DNA of 64,000 bases from Pseudoteredinibacter isoporae (GTDB taxonomy: Bacteria; Pseudomonadota; Gammaproteobacteria; Pseudomonadales; Cellvibrionaceae), in contig NZ_JAAONY010000001.1 in assembly GCF_011602085.1 (NCBI RefSeq), positions 1,178,001 to 1,242,000 of the forward strand, in the 5' to 3' direction. The notes beneath the pieces are model-generated. The model saw only the letters and a program-made list of their open reading frames with translations. It had not been told where the DNA came from and ran no database searches. A program made the translations under genes and the position numbers. Within the stretch, counting starts at the first letter, position 1, and each line of letters opens with the position of its first letter. Shown in pieces: positions 1-8,440 of the stretch.

Positions 1-79
1 ACGTTCGGCCAGCGGGTGCGTGACTGACCGTTTGTGATTTGTCGGGCTTCGGTGTGTTGGCTTGATTGGGTGACATAGT

Positions 80-131
80 ATTGATTGTCATCGTTTATGA
101 TCAATAATTGTATAATAATACGTTTATTATT
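80..131. promoter_or_regulatory. Candidate operator ahead of the TetR-type gene
   Basis: A perfect 7-bp inverted repeat (AATAATA at 114-120 and TATTATT at 125-131, 4-nt spacer) lies about 40 nt upstream of the regulator start. A second pair (ATTGAT at 80-85 and ATCAAT at 100-105) lies just before it. TetR-family regulators commonly bind such palindromes upstream of their own gene, so autoregulation is inferred. The region is very AT-rich, so chance palindromes are possible. Confidence 0.3.
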
Positions 132-171
132 CAATGGATTTGCTACAATTGGGCAAAATTTGGGGGACCCA

Positions 172-1257
172 ATGGCCGAAGAGACACAAACTGCAGAAAA
201 AAGCTTGGAACATAAGCTCAATAAAATAGAAAGCAGCTACAGCATACGCAAACGCAACAGTGACAAGGGCGTTTGTGTGGAGTCGGATCTCACCAAGGAA
301 GATGTCGGTAATCACGCCTGGGTGTTGGATGATGCCTGTGCTCGCATGGCCTGGGTGGCCGCCCATGAATTATTGCGCAGCCAGGAGAAGAACCATCTGC
401 TGCGCATCGAGAATACCCATTTAAATGCTTTTGCCCAAGGTGAGGGTGACAGTCTTCAGGCCATCGCAGAAATTATTTTTAAAAATGCCGAGCGTTGCGC
501 CATTCGTGTGCAGCTCTTCCGTGGTGCTCCGGAACATAAGGCCAGCCCGGAAACGCTCATCGCCGAATATAACCTGCAAGGTCAGTGGTACGATATTAAG
601 GAAGCGGCGGCCAAAGCCGAAGAAATTGTAGCGGCTCGTAATGAACAGCCGGTCGCGAGCAAAAGTCAGCCATTAACGCCCAAAGAGCAGGCCATAGAAG
701 ATAAAAAACGTCGTATTTTTGAAGGTGCCTGCGAGGTGATTGGTCGTGAAGGTTATGCGGCGACCACCATTCGTAAAGTTGCCAAGGCTGCGGGTCTACC
801 TATTTCCACCATGTACCAGTATATCGAGAGCAAGGAAGATCTGCTCTTTATGATTACCAGCGGTTGCATGGAGGAAATCTTCGATTATATGTACGAGGAG
901 ATGAGCACCGATCACCCGCCGGCCCAGAAGCTGGAAGAGGCGGTCACGGCTTATATGAAGTACATTTCCAAAAATCGCCGTTACATTAATCTGGTATATC
1001 GCGAAACCCGTGCCCTGAGCCGTCACAATCGTGAGAAGGTCTTTGATATTGAACGCAAGTTCACCCAGCTTTGGGAAGCGATCATTATTGAGGGCAACAA
1101 AGAAGGCGTATTCGATGCGCCGAAATCACGTTTGGCGGCCAATATGGTCTACTTCTTCTGTAATGTCTGGTCGTTACGCTACTGGAGCGTTCAGGATTAC
1201 ACCGAGGAAGAAGTGAAAGAGTATCTGATGCGGTTTATTCGCCAGGGGCTGAACTGA
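172..1257 (+). CDS. TetR/AcrR-family transcriptional regulator with a long N-terminal extension
   Basis: This is a DNA-binding transcriptional regulator. The TetR helix-turn-helix is in the middle of the protein, not at the N-terminus: from about residue 170 it runs through RRIFEGACEVIGREGY, then TTIRKVAKAAGLPISTMYQY and ESKEDLL, the usual TetR pattern. A ligand-binding helical domain follows to the end. About 165 residues precede the HTH. They are charged, not membrane-like, and match no domain I can name. I chose the ATG at 172 (MAEETQ), which has a GGGGGA ribosome site, over an upstream in-frame start at 85 that would add an unlikely hydrophobic stretch. Typical TetR proteins have about 200 residues; this one has 361. 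The ligand and target genes are unknown. Confidence 0.85.
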   Translation: MAEETQTAEKSLEHKLNKIESSYSIRKRNSDKGVCVESDLTKEDVGNHAWVLDDACARMAWVAAHELLRSQEKNHLLRIENTHLNAFAQGEGDSLQAIAEIIFKNAERCAIRVQLFRGAPEHKASPETLIAEYNLQGQWYDIKEAAAKAEEIVAARNEQPVASKSQPLTPKEQAIEDKKRRIFEGACEVIGREGYAATTIRKVAKAAGLPISTMYQYIESKEDLLFMITSGCMEEIFDYMYEEMSTDHPPAQKLEEAVTAYMKYISKNRRYINLVYRETRALSRHNREKVFDIERKFTQLWEAIIIEGNKEGVFDAPKSRLAANMVYFFCNVWSLRYWSVQDYTEEEVKEYLMRFIRQGLN

Positions 1258-1332
1258 TTCATTGCAATCAGGCATTGATTCAAGCACATAACAGTACAAG
1301 CATGTAACAATAAACAGTAGAGGGAGCTTAAG

Positions 1333-1881
1333 GTGAAGTTGTTTAACACATTCGTAGCGGTATTGTTTTTGATTCTGGCAACACAGAATATAGCATTGGC
1401 CGGAGCTGATGCCTTTACTCCCGGTCCGCAGATTAAGAACTTTGGTGAAAACGCCAAGGTTAATCAAAGCAAACCCGTCAGCAAAGATGCCAAGTTTAAA
1501 GTGGCCTTCGATGTCGGTAAGCCTGCTGAGCCGGGTAAGCTGAATCGCAACTTCAATTCTCTCGCCCGTTTTATCAATATGCATATCGCCGCTGGCGTAA
1601 AACCAGAGAATATTGAGCTGGCTCTGGTGGTGCACGGTAAAGCCGGTCTCGACCTTTTGCACAATAGGGCACGCAAAGCCAAAGAGCTGACCGAGAACCC
1701 TAATTTACCTTTGTTGAAAGCGTTGATGAACAACAATACTCAAGTCTTCCTGTGTGGCCAGACAGCGGCGTATTACGATATTAAAAACGAAGATTTGTAT
1801 GACGGCGTGCAAATGTCTTTGTCGGCGATGACGGCCCATGCACTTTTGCAGCAGAATGGTTATACGGTGAATCCGTTTTAA
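1333..1881 (+). CDS. Secreted DsrE-family protein
   Basis: The protein has 182 residues with an N-terminal signal peptide (MKLFNTFVAVLFLILATQNIALA) and a mature part resembling DsrE/DsrF-like folds. Features that fit are the FNSLARFINMHIAAGVKPENIELALVVHG-type core and a C-terminal segment with a conserved-looking cysteine (QVFLCGQTA) followed by a helix ending GYTVNPF. DsrE-like proteins take part in sulfur relay, but secreted members have no settled role. The start is GTG at 1333 behind an AGGGAG site. It lies 75 nt after the TetR-type gene on the same strand and may be co-transcribed. The family call is fairly good; the function is open. Confidence 0.7.
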   Translation: MKLFNTFVAVLFLILATQNIALAGADAFTPGPQIKNFGENAKVNQSKPVSKDAKFKVAFDVGKPAEPGKLNRNFNSLARFINMHIAAGVKPENIELALVVHGKAGLDLLHNRARKAKELTENPNLPLLKALMNNNTQVFLCGQTAAYYDIKNEDLYDGVQMSLSAMTAHALLQQNGYTVNPF

Positions 1882-1914
1882 ATCTCAGGCGGGTTTCTTT
1901 TCAGTTTCAGTGGT

Positions 1915-2064
1915 CGATCAAAGGGATCAAAAGCCCTGCTTCACGATCGGCGACCTTCCAGGTTTCCCTCACTCACAAAAAAACCTCGCAAAAAACGCGA
2001 GTCTTTTTTGCTCCTTCGGCGCTCGCTCTGAATGGTTCAGCCGGGCTTTTGGTCCCTTTGATCA
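1915..2064. repeat. Inverted-repeat element, 22-bp arms, MITE/REP-like
   Basis: The left arm (1915-1936, reading CGATCAAAGGGATCAAAAGC then CC) and right arm (2043-2064) are reverse complements except for one internal base and the outer end. They flank a 106-nt interior that carries its own hairpin with A/T tracts. This shape suits a small non-autonomous palindromic element or a large bidirectional terminator. No second copy is in the window, so repetition in the genome is not shown. Confidence 0.45.
1985..2009 (+). terminator. Rho-independent terminator-like hairpin
   Basis: The stem CTCGC/GCGAG (1985-1989 with 1997-2001) has a 7-nt loop and is followed by a run of T at 2004-2009. The upstream A-run can pair with the T-run. 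It would end transcription from the DsrE-like gene. Confidence 0.6.
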
Positions 2065-2281
2065 GTTGAAAACAGTGGCCAAGAGGCTCGGGTGTTCAAC
2101 TGCATTGCATCTTTACCGCGCTATGGCCTCAAATTCGGGCAAAATTTGTAGCTATATTCAGTCTCTGGATTAGCAGGTATTACTTGATCGAGGCATCTTT
2201 AAGTCTTATAGTGATAGTAACATGATCCGATGATCCTAAATCTCTGGCAATGCGTAGAAAATAATTAAAAGCGGGGGCCTT

Positions 2282-3151
2282 ATGGCGAAGTATATGCGGG
2301 CGTTGAAGTTCTTATTGGTGATTGCGGCAGTGGCGGTTGGGTTGGGCTATGCGGGCAGCAGTCACAGTTTGGCGGCTTTCGAATGGCCCATTTTTGCCTT
2401 GTGTATGGGCTTGGCCTTTGCCGTGCAATGGCTGATGTTTATTCCGGCCTATATTTGGCAGACCGAGCGCTACTTTGACTTAACCGGCAGCCTTACCTAT
2501 ATCGGTGTGACGCTGCTCGCTGTTTTTCTTGCCGCGAAAGACGACATGCGCAGCATCGTGCTGACGGCCATGGTGCTTATCTGGGCACTGCGTTTAGGCA
2601 GCTTCTTGTTTACTCGCATCCTGCAAGACGGTTCAGACCACCGCTTCGATCAGATCAAGCCCAATGCTCCTCGCTTCTTTGTGGTGTGGACGCTACAAGG
2701 CCTATGGGTATCCTTCACGGCCGCTGCCGCACTGGCCGCCATCAGCAGCGAAAAGGTTTTAGAGTTGCAGTTGTGGGATGGCTTCGCCATCGCGCTATGG
2801 ATTTTCGGCTTCGCCTTTGAAGCAATTTCCGATCGCCAAAAACGACTCTTCCGCGCCGATCCAGCCAATAAGGGACGTTATATCAATACCGGTTTATGGG
2901 CTTACTCCCGCCACCCGAACTATTTTGGCGAAATCTGCTTATGGATAGGCGTAGCGATTCTAGCCGTGCCAGTACTGCAATCCTGGCAGTACGCCACTTT
3001 GCTAAGCCCTGTGTTTGTCATTCTGTTGCTGACTCGTATTTCCGGTATTCCCGGTTTGGAAGCCGGGGCGGATAAGCGCTGGGGAGAAGAAGAGGAGTAT
3101 CAGGCTTATAAGCGGAATACTCCGGTTTTGATTCCGAAGTTGAAAAATTAA
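2282..3151 (+). CDS. DUF1295 / steroid-5-alpha-reductase-like integral membrane protein
   Basis: The protein has 289 residues and several hydrophobic segments (starting around residues 8, 38, 70, 95, 140, 165, 220 and 235). The C-terminal half has the hallmark of the DUF1295 / isoprenylcysteine methyltransferase-like superfamily: RFFVVWTLQGLWV, then FEAISDRQK, NKGRYINTGLWAYSRHPNYFGEICLWIG, and a late GIPGLE...KRWGEEEEYQAYKRNTP. These residues form the nucleotide-cofactor site in characterised relatives. The family includes reductases and methyltransferases acting on lipophilic substrates in the inner membrane. The substrate here is unknown. ATG at 2282 follows a GCGGGGG site. Confidence 0.8.
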   Translation: MAKYMRALKFLLVIAAVAVGLGYAGSSHSLAAFEWPIFALCMGLAFAVQWLMFIPAYIWQTERYFDLTGSLTYIGVTLLAVFLAAKDDMRSIVLTAMVLIWALRLGSFLFTRILQDGSDHRFDQIKPNAPRFFVVWTLQGLWVSFTAAAALAAISSEKVLELQLWDGFAIALWIFGFAFEAISDRQKRLFRADPANKGRYINTGLWAYSRHPNYFGEICLWIGVAILAVPVLQSWQYATLLSPVFVILLLTRISGIPGLEAGADKRWGEEEEYQAYKRNTPVLIPKLKN

Positions 3152-3239
3152 CTGCATTGATTGAATCTTGGGTTTTATAGGCTCATTGAACGGAGTAGCT
3201 GGTACCACCTGCTGCTCTGCGCAATGTCATGTGAATATA

Positions 3240-3638
3240 TTATTGATTAAATAGTTTTTTCAATCCATCGTAATTTCTATCAATGATAAGTTCTAGCGCT
3301 TCACGGGCCTGCGATTTGTTAAAAGTCTGGGTCTGCAAAATAACAGTGCCTTTCGACTTATATAAGCCAAACCAGCGGCTTACGTCCCCAGGGAAATAGC
3401 ATTCAGACACAAACTGTAGGCCTCCTCCCTCTCCAAATCCTGATACCCATAACATTTCATCTTGCCCATTGATCAATATCGATAGAGTGGGGGAACATTT
3501 CTGCAATTCGTTTGCTTTTCCAACCTCTCCTTCCCAATCAAATTGATCGAAAGCAATCATGGCTTCGTCTTTGCTTATGTTTGACTGCGTTTCTGATTCA
3601 TTAAGAGCATGATGTGCATATTGAAAATTCAAATCCAT
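3240..3638 (-). CDS. Hypothetical protein
   Basis: I do not recognise this 132-residue protein. It is soluble and acidic, with no signal peptide or membrane segment. It has a glycine/aromatic centre (LWVSGFGEGGGLQFVSECYF) and an amphipathic C-terminal helix. A very good ribosome site (AGGAAGGTG) precedes the ATG at 3638, which supports real expression. It stands alone between DUF1295 and the FG-GAP gene, and its base composition is visibly more AT-rich than neighbouring genes, suggesting recent acquisition. Confidence 0.6.
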   Translation of the reverse strand: MDLNFQYAHHALNESETQSNISKDEAMIAFDQFDWEGEVGKANELQKCSPTLSILINGQDEMLWVSGFGEGGGLQFVSECYFPGDVSRWFGLYKSKGTVILQTQTFNKSQAREALELIIDRNYDGLKKLFNQ

Positions 3639-3797
3639 GATTTCACCTTCCTATGGAGCTGCATTGCTATATTCATCCTTTTTATTAGGCTGTCTACCTA
3701 AACCCTTATTGTCGCAGCGTATATAATGACTAAAATCAGAAAAACCTGTGTGCCACAAAACAACCGCTAGCCTTCTAAAATAAGAGGACAAGATTCC

Positions 3798-5021
3798 ATG
3801 CGACAAAGATTAACTGTAAAAGCCGCTTTTGTCTTGAGCTTGCTGGTAGCGGGTGAATCTTTGGCGGGGCAGCAGAAGTTGGTCGCCAGCGATGGTCAGG
3901 CGGAGGATCAGTTTGGATACAGTGTTGCTATCGATGGTCGTACCGCCTTGGTTGGTGCGTTTAGAGCTGACGAAGGTGAGATTCAAGATTCCGGTTCTGC
4001 TTATGTTTATACATTGGACTCAGAAGGTTGGCGTTTCGAGGCCAAGCTTGTGGCCGGTGCACCGCTTGAAGGAGACACGCTTGGCGGGAATTTGGCCCTA
4101 AAGAACGACACGGCGGTGTTGGGGGTTATCGGTCGGGATGATGTTGCTGAAAACGCGGGTGCTGTGTTGGTGTTTGAGCGTGAATCTGGCAAGTGGTATG
4201 AAAAGCAGTGGTTGATGGCTGCTGATGCAAAAAAGGGTGATTCTTTTGGCCAAAGTATCGCGCTGACAGATAACACTCTGGTGATTGGTGCTCCACGCAG
4301 TGATGCGTCAGCAGTGGATTCTGGCTCAGCGTATGTTTACCAGCGCATGAATAATCAGTGGCAGTTTCAGGCGAAGCTTACGGCAAGCGATGGCGCTGAG
4401 GGCGATCTTTTTGGCATCAGTGCGACCATTGATGGAAATACCATTCTTGTGGGTGCTGATTTAAACGATGAAAAAGCTGAAAAGGCGGGCGCTGTTTATG
4501 CCTTTGTTTATGATGGCACGCAGTGGTACCAACAGGCCAAGCTTATGGCTGAAGATGGTGGGGCTGTGGACATTTTTGGTGTAAGAGTTTCATTATCTGG
4601 CGACACGGCGTTAATTTCTGCAAGGCGCGATGATGTTGAGGGTGTTGGGGTTGACGCGGGATCGGCCTATATCTTCGAACGATCAAAGGGTCAGTGGTCG
4701 CAGACACAAAAGCTTCTTGCGCCCGATGGTAAGGCTGATGACCGGTTTGGCCGGGGTGTAGCTCTGAAAGGCAACACAGCAATTATCAGCGCTATGCACA
4801 ACGATGAAAAAGACAATAATGCTGGCGCCCTGTATGTGTACAAGAAGGTTGCCGGTGATTGGGCGTATTCCTCAAAGATTTTGGCCGTTGACGGCATGGC
4901 AGGTGATAGGTTGGGTTGGAATGTGGCCCTTTCCGAAGGCCATGCCATTATCGCTTCACCCAATCGAGCGGATAATGGCAAAAACTCCGGCGCCGTTTAT
5001 ATTCAGCGCCTGGTAAAATAG
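3798..5021 (+). CDS. Secreted FG-GAP repeat (integrin-like beta-propeller) protein
   Basis: The protein has 407 residues with a signal peptide (cleavage likely after SLA, about residue 23). The mature chain is seven consecutive repeats of about 52-55 residues. Each begins L(V/M/T/L)A.DG...D.FG..VAL and ends in a ...AGS/AYVY or similar strand. The repeats start near KLVASDG, KLVAGAP, WLMAADA, KLTASDG, KLMAEDG, KLLAPDG and KILAVDG. Seven repeats would close one seven-bladed propeller with nothing left over. FG-GAP propellers are usually binding surfaces for protein or carbohydrate; no catalytic motif is visible. It is monocistronic, with an AGAGGACA ribosome site and a start at 3798. Confidence 0.85.
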   Translation: MRQRLTVKAAFVLSLLVAGESLAGQQKLVASDGQAEDQFGYSVAIDGRTALVGAFRADEGEIQDSGSAYVYTLDSEGWRFEAKLVAGAPLEGDTLGGNLALKNDTAVLGVIGRDDVAENAGAVLVFERESGKWYEKQWLMAADAKKGDSFGQSIALTDNTLVIGAPRSDASAVDSGSAYVYQRMNNQWQFQAKLTASDGAEGDLFGISATIDGNTILVGADLNDEKAEKAGAVYAFVYDGTQWYQQAKLMAEDGGAVDIFGVRVSLSGDTALISARRDDVEGVGVDAGSAYIFERSKGQWSQTQKLLAPDGKADDRFGRGVALKGNTAIISAMHNDEKDNNAGALYVYKKVAGDWAYSSKILAVDGMAGDRLGWNVALSEGHAIIASPNRADNGKNSGAVYIQRLVK

Positions 5022-5036
5022 TGCGTTATCCGTCTA

Positions 5037-5399
5037 TTAGTCGGAAAAAACAATTTTATTGCGATCAAGGTCTCTGATATAGGCCGAGAAACGAGGTCCG
5101 CGCTGATCAGGCTCGCCTTCGCAAGTGCCGCCCAATTGAAGCGCTTTTTGATGCAAGCGTTTCACCTCGTCAATAGAGCCAACACTCAATCCAACCATTG
5201 TGCCATTGCCATGAGTGGCGGGCTCTTCGTTAAAAGGCTTGGCCACGGCAAATGCGGAGTCTTTATCTTCACCTTGCCAAAAGGTCATTCGTTCTGTTGC
5301 ATAGGTTTGTTTAAATTCCGTTTGTTCAAAAAGTGAATCATAGAATGCTATTGCTGCTTCCATATCATTGGTGCCGAGAACGAAGTAGTTCATTTTCAT
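5037..5399 (-). CDS. VOC-family (glyoxalase/bleomycin-resistance fold) protein
   Basis: This 120-residue single-domain VOC protein begins MKMNYFVLGTNDMEAAIAFYDSLF and ends ...GPRFSAYIRDLDRNKIVFSD, both standard for the fold. The usual metal ligands are poorly kept, and the N-terminal His/Glu is not obvious, so enzymatic class cannot be assigned. It converges on the FG-GAP gene with a 15-nt gap. A GAAGGA site precedes the ATG at 5399. Confidence 0.8.
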   Translation of the reverse strand: MKMNYFVLGTNDMEAAIAFYDSLFEQTEFKQTYATERMTFWQGEDKDSAFAVAKPFNEEPATHGNGTMVGLSVGSIDEVKRLHQKALQLGGTCEGEPDQRGPRFSAYIRDLDRNKIVFSD

Positions 5400-5583
5400 A
5401 GATGGTATCCTTCTTCTAAAGTGATGGGGACGATACCAAGTCGCTCTGACAGGATATGTCAGCAGGATTCAGGCGTGCGTTCTTGCGTCGAGCAGGGTTC
5501 GTGTAAGTAGCGCGATTAAAATCAGTGTGCAGTACTTTCTGTTGGTTCTAAACAATGTGTGTGCAGGGATTAAGGCCTTGGCA

Positions 5584-5898
5584 TCATTGGAAGGTGCCAT
5601 TTTCAATGGCATAGGCGAGCAATAAAAAGATAAAGGATGCGATAAACGAAAAAATGAAGGGGTTTTCTGCGTTCAGGATTTCATAGTCTCTATTCAATTC
5701 TTTAAAATTTCCAAAGAACCCCAATGCGCAGGAGAGGACTGATAAGGCCAATATGTATTTGCTCGTCCCCGAAAAGACGAGGTCTCTTCCATATTTTAGA
5801 TCATAAAATGATACTGTTGATTTTGAAGCAATTACCACTCCAAGCGCCAAGAAGCAGGCACTGATAAACAAATGAATGTATTTTTCTTTATTGTTCAT
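5584..5898 (-). CDS. Hypothetical small membrane protein
   Basis: The protein has 104 residues and three hydrophobic segments (about residues 8-26, 46-64 and 80-98), with short polar links and a KYGRD loop. I recognise no family. Like the protein at 3240-3638, it is AT-rich relative to its surroundings and stands alone. It is probably an inner-membrane protein, function unknown. Confidence 0.5.
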   Translation of the reverse strand: MNNKEKYIHLFISACFLALGVVIASKSTVSFYDLKYGRDLVFSGTSKYILALSVLSCALGFFGNFKELNRDYEILNAENPFIFSFIASFIFLLLAYAIENGTFQ

Positions 5899-5949
5899 TT
5901 TCTATGAATGCGTATATTGGCTTCCTGGTTGAAGATCTACTTTGTACTG

Positions 5950-6873
5950 TTATTTGATTGACGAAAGCTCATCTGCCCTGGGAACTCCACCACAACATTC
6001 GCAAACCAGCTTCTGCTTCAAACTATTCCCGCAAGGCGTATGGACCAACTGACTGCTAACGCTTTCTCCATCGCCCGCCAGAATCCACTGCCGAAGTTCA
6101 CTGATAAAACGCCCGGCCATTTGTCCTTTTTTGCTTAACTGATAGTTATAACGGGGTGGGTTTTCCTGGTACTGCTCTTTTTCAATCAGCTCTTGTTCCT
6201 GAAGCAGTTTTAAACGTGCGTTCAGGGTGCTGGGGGCGATGTTGAGGAGTTTTAGGAAGTCGTCAAAGCGCGATACTTTGAGCAGGTGGGCAATGATAAT
6301 TAACAAGCACCAGCGATCACCGATAATATTCGCGACGACGCTTTGACCTTTTTTACTGTTGAGTGCGCTGTCTCTTGGGCGTTTGCTTTTTCCGTTGCTG
6401 CTCAGGGCGGCTTGCAGTTGGTTGAGTTCCTGCAGTTCGTCTATGCCGTGGTCGCGTTGTTGCCAGGTGATATCTTTATCGTGCAATTCACTGTTGCAGT
6501 GTTCGCAAATCAGTTTGGCACGAAATTCATGACCGCATGTTGTGTGTTTCAGTGGCCTCGGTGCTTCGCCGCTCCAGGCGGCTTCGAGTTCGCGGGCCAG
6601 TAGTGAGGCGTTTAGTAAGCCCAGGCCGCGTTCGCTGAAGATGTACAAAAAGCGGCGAGGGTGGTCGCTGGGTGTTTTGACGAGAATATTGTGTTCGGTC
6701 AGTTCTTCCAGGCGGCGCGTCAGGGTGGCCCGGCTGATGCCGGTGTGTTTTAGAAATTCATCGAAGCGGCAGCAGCCTTGAAAGGCCGCTTGCAGAATAC
6801 TGAGCGTCCAGCGGTTGGCGATTAAATCCAATCCGTCGGCAATGGTCTGCAAGATATGGCTGGGCGCTTTCAT
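5950..6873 (-). CDS. Tandem HxlR-type winged-helix regulator with two cysteine motifs
   Basis: The 307-residue protein contains two copies of a module. The first has LIANRWTLSILQAAFQGCCRFDEFLKHTGISRATLTRRLEEL (about residues 17-58). The second has IIGDRWCLLIIIAHLLKVSRFDDFLKLLNIAPSTLNARLKLLQE (about 185-228). Each is followed by a wing and then by a C-x-n-CxxC segment (TTCGHEFRAKLICEHC; HTPCGNSLKQKLVCECC) that looks able to hold zinc. HxlR regulators normally have one module of 100-120 residues and dimerise; this is a covalent pseudo-dimer. The stop lies just upstream of the DUF3549 gene's 3' side, on the same strand. Effector and targets are unknown. Confidence 0.85.
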   Translation of the reverse strand: MKAPSHILQTIADGLDLIANRWTLSILQAAFQGCCRFDEFLKHTGISRATLTRRLEELTEHNILVKTPSDHPRRFLYIFSERGLGLLNASLLARELEAAWSGEAPRPLKHTTCGHEFRAKLICEHCNSELHDKDITWQQRDHGIDELQELNQLQAALSSNGKSKRPRDSALNSKKGQSVVANIIGDRWCLLIIIAHLLKVSRFDDFLKLLNIAPSTLNARLKLLQEQELIEKEQYQENPPRYNYQLSKKGQMAGRFISELRQWILAGDGESVSSQLVHTPCGNSLKQKLVCECCGGVPRADELSSIK

Positions 6874-6883
6874 AAACTACGGC

Positions 6884-7945
6884 TTAGTGTTTTTGTTCGG
6901 CTTGGGGTTCAGTGTGTTTGGGCTGGGAGAACAAATGCCCGATGGCCTGGCTGAGCGTCTCTGAGCGATCGGGTGAGCGTATATAGCCCAGCAAGGGTTC
7001 GCGCAGTGGAGCCTGGAATAATAATTCCTGCATCACCGCTGCAAAGATATCGTTACCGGCAGCGGCCAAATGCTCTAAAAATACCAAAGCGTATTTTTCG
7101 GTGATCAGTTGTTGGCTGCAGCGGCTGCTCAAGCTGACCAGCATTTCCACATCCATAATCACCGGGCTTGAGAGCACCAGATTCAGGGCGGATTCTATGC
7201 GCGCATTATCCTGGCAGTGGCTGATGCCGCGTAATAGGGCAATTTGCTCGGCCTTGTCGTCGTTGTTTTCCAGGCGAGAGAGCAAGGCGTCGGCCACCAT
7301 GCCGTTAATGGCGTGATGCTCAAGGCAGTGGCAAAAGCTGCACAATACCGGGCTGGGCAGCTGGGGAATGGCTTTGCAGATGTCGTTTTGATGATCTAGC
7401 CAGCGACAGGCCAGATCGGCCAGGCCTTGAATGCCCAGTTGTTGCCAGTCATCGCCTTCGGGGTGGGCGAAATAATTCAATACAGTGCTCATAAAAGCGC
7501 TGTGGGGTTGCTTTAATTGCTGGCTGACCACGGCGTGAAGATTGGCCTGTTTTTCATCGCTGGGTTTGAATACATAGGGATTGCCTTCCAATACGGCGGT
7601 TAGTTGCTCGTCTTTTTTGGCGGCTTCCAAATTACTGCTTAAGGCGGTAAGCAGATGCTTTAAAAACTGATCGCGACTGGCCAGGTCGAGTTTGCCCTGT
7701 TCATCCAGTGGGAAGCGCAAACACCAGAGCTGAACCTGCTGTTTGCGCTGATCGTCTTCGGGCCAAAAGGCCAAGCCCAGATAAGCATGTTTCAAGTAGG
7801 GTTGCGGATAGGCGATGTGTCCATCTTCAAACTGTTGCCATTGGCTTGGGCTGAGTTTGCTGATGCGATGGCCAGCGTCAAACCAGCGACAGTGCACTTT
7901 CATGTTTTCAAGTAGTTGATAAAGCGTCGTTACTGAGGCGCTCAT
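6884..7945 (-). CDS. DUF3549 family protein
   Basis: The protein has 353 residues. The N-terminal MSASVTTLYQLLENMKVHCRWFDAGHRISKLS and the following YPQPYLKHAYLGLAFWPEDD are typical of DUF3549, a gammaproteobacterial family without known function. The C-terminal two thirds are predicted mostly helical and HEAT-like. It has no signal peptide or membrane segment. It lies 24 nt downstream of ychJ and 10 nt upstream of the tandem HxlR gene, so the three genes probably form one transcription unit (ychJ first). Confidence 0.8.
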   Translation of the reverse strand: MSASVTTLYQLLENMKVHCRWFDAGHRISKLSPSQWQQFEDGHIAYPQPYLKHAYLGLAFWPEDDQRKQQVQLWCLRFPLDEQGKLDLASRDQFLKHLLTALSSNLEAAKKDEQLTAVLEGNPYVFKPSDEKQANLHAVVSQQLKQPHSAFMSTVLNYFAHPEGDDWQQLGIQGLADLACRWLDHQNDICKAIPQLPSPVLCSFCHCLEHHAINGMVADALLSRLENNDDKAEQIALLRGISHCQDNARIESALNLVLSSPVIMDVEMLVSLSSRCSQQLITEKYALVFLEHLAAAGNDIFAAVMQELLFQAPLREPLLGYIRSPDRSETLSQAIGHLFSQPKHTEPQAEQKH

Positions 7946-7969
7946 GGTGATCTTCCTCTCGCTTACTGG

Positions 7970-8440
7970 CTAGGCGCAGCAGCGTTTAAATTTTTTGCCG
8001 CTGCCACAGGGGCAAGGGTCATTGCGTCCGGTTTTCTTTGGCGCGCTTTTCGGTGTTTGGCCTTCGACATAGAACCATTTGCCATTGATTCTAACGAAGT
8101 CGGAAAGCTCGTGGTGTGCGAGCCTTTCCTGACTGCCTTTCGGCCGATAATAGGCAATAAACTCGACGCTGCCTTCCTGATGATTGGGGCCACCCTTGCG
8201 GCATTGCAAAACCTGCAGGCCCAGCCAGTCGTGGGATTCGACCCACTGCCGGGTGTCGCTTTCCTGGCCGCCGCTGTGTTGCCAGGTTGCCATCAGATAA
8301 TCGATATTGGCCAGAACATGGGCCGTATAGCGGGAGCGCATCAGTGCTTCAGCCGTTTTGGCAGGCTGCCCCGCCAGAATCGGCTGGCAGCAGTCTTCAA
8401 AACTGGCCTGGCTTTGGCAATAACAATTGCTGGCCGACAT
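7970..8440 (-). CDS. ychJ: YchJ-family SEC-C metal-binding protein
   Basis: The 156-residue protein carries an N-terminal cysteine cluster (CYCQSQASFEDCCQPIL), a central NTF2-like YchJ domain (AEALMRSRYTAHVLANIDYLMATW...VEFIAYYR) and a C-terminal SEC-C zinc motif (GRNDPCPCGSGKKFKRCC). This is the full YchJ/UPF0225 layout. Its function is not established; the zinc motif resembles that of SecA. It is divergent from the acyltransferase gene across about 180 nt. It is probably the first gene of the ychJ-DUF3549-HxlR unit. Confidence 0.9.
   Translation of the reverse strand: MSASNCYCQSQASFEDCCQPILAGQPAKTAEALMRSRYTAHVLANIDYLMATWQHSGGQESDTRQWVESHDWLGLQVLQCRKGGPNHQEGSVEFIAYYRPKGSQERLAHHELSDFVRINGKWFYVEGQTPKSAPKKTGRNDPCPCGSGKKFKRCCA

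Larger units (their letters stand above)
1882..2281. other. Non-coding stretch holding a long palindromic element
   Basis: No credible gene is seen here. The stretch holds two arms of a 22-bp inverted repeat (1915-1936 and 2043-2064, one internal mismatch plus the terminal base) that enclose a terminator-like hairpin at 1985-2009. About 215 further bases precede the next gene. A possible 87-codon frame (1910-2173) is built largely from the palindrome and is not credited. Confidence 0.6.

Noticed and set aside
1910-2173. 87-codon plus-strand frame
   Set aside because: It is built largely on the palindromic element and a terminator-like hairpin, has no ribosome site and no protein-like pattern.
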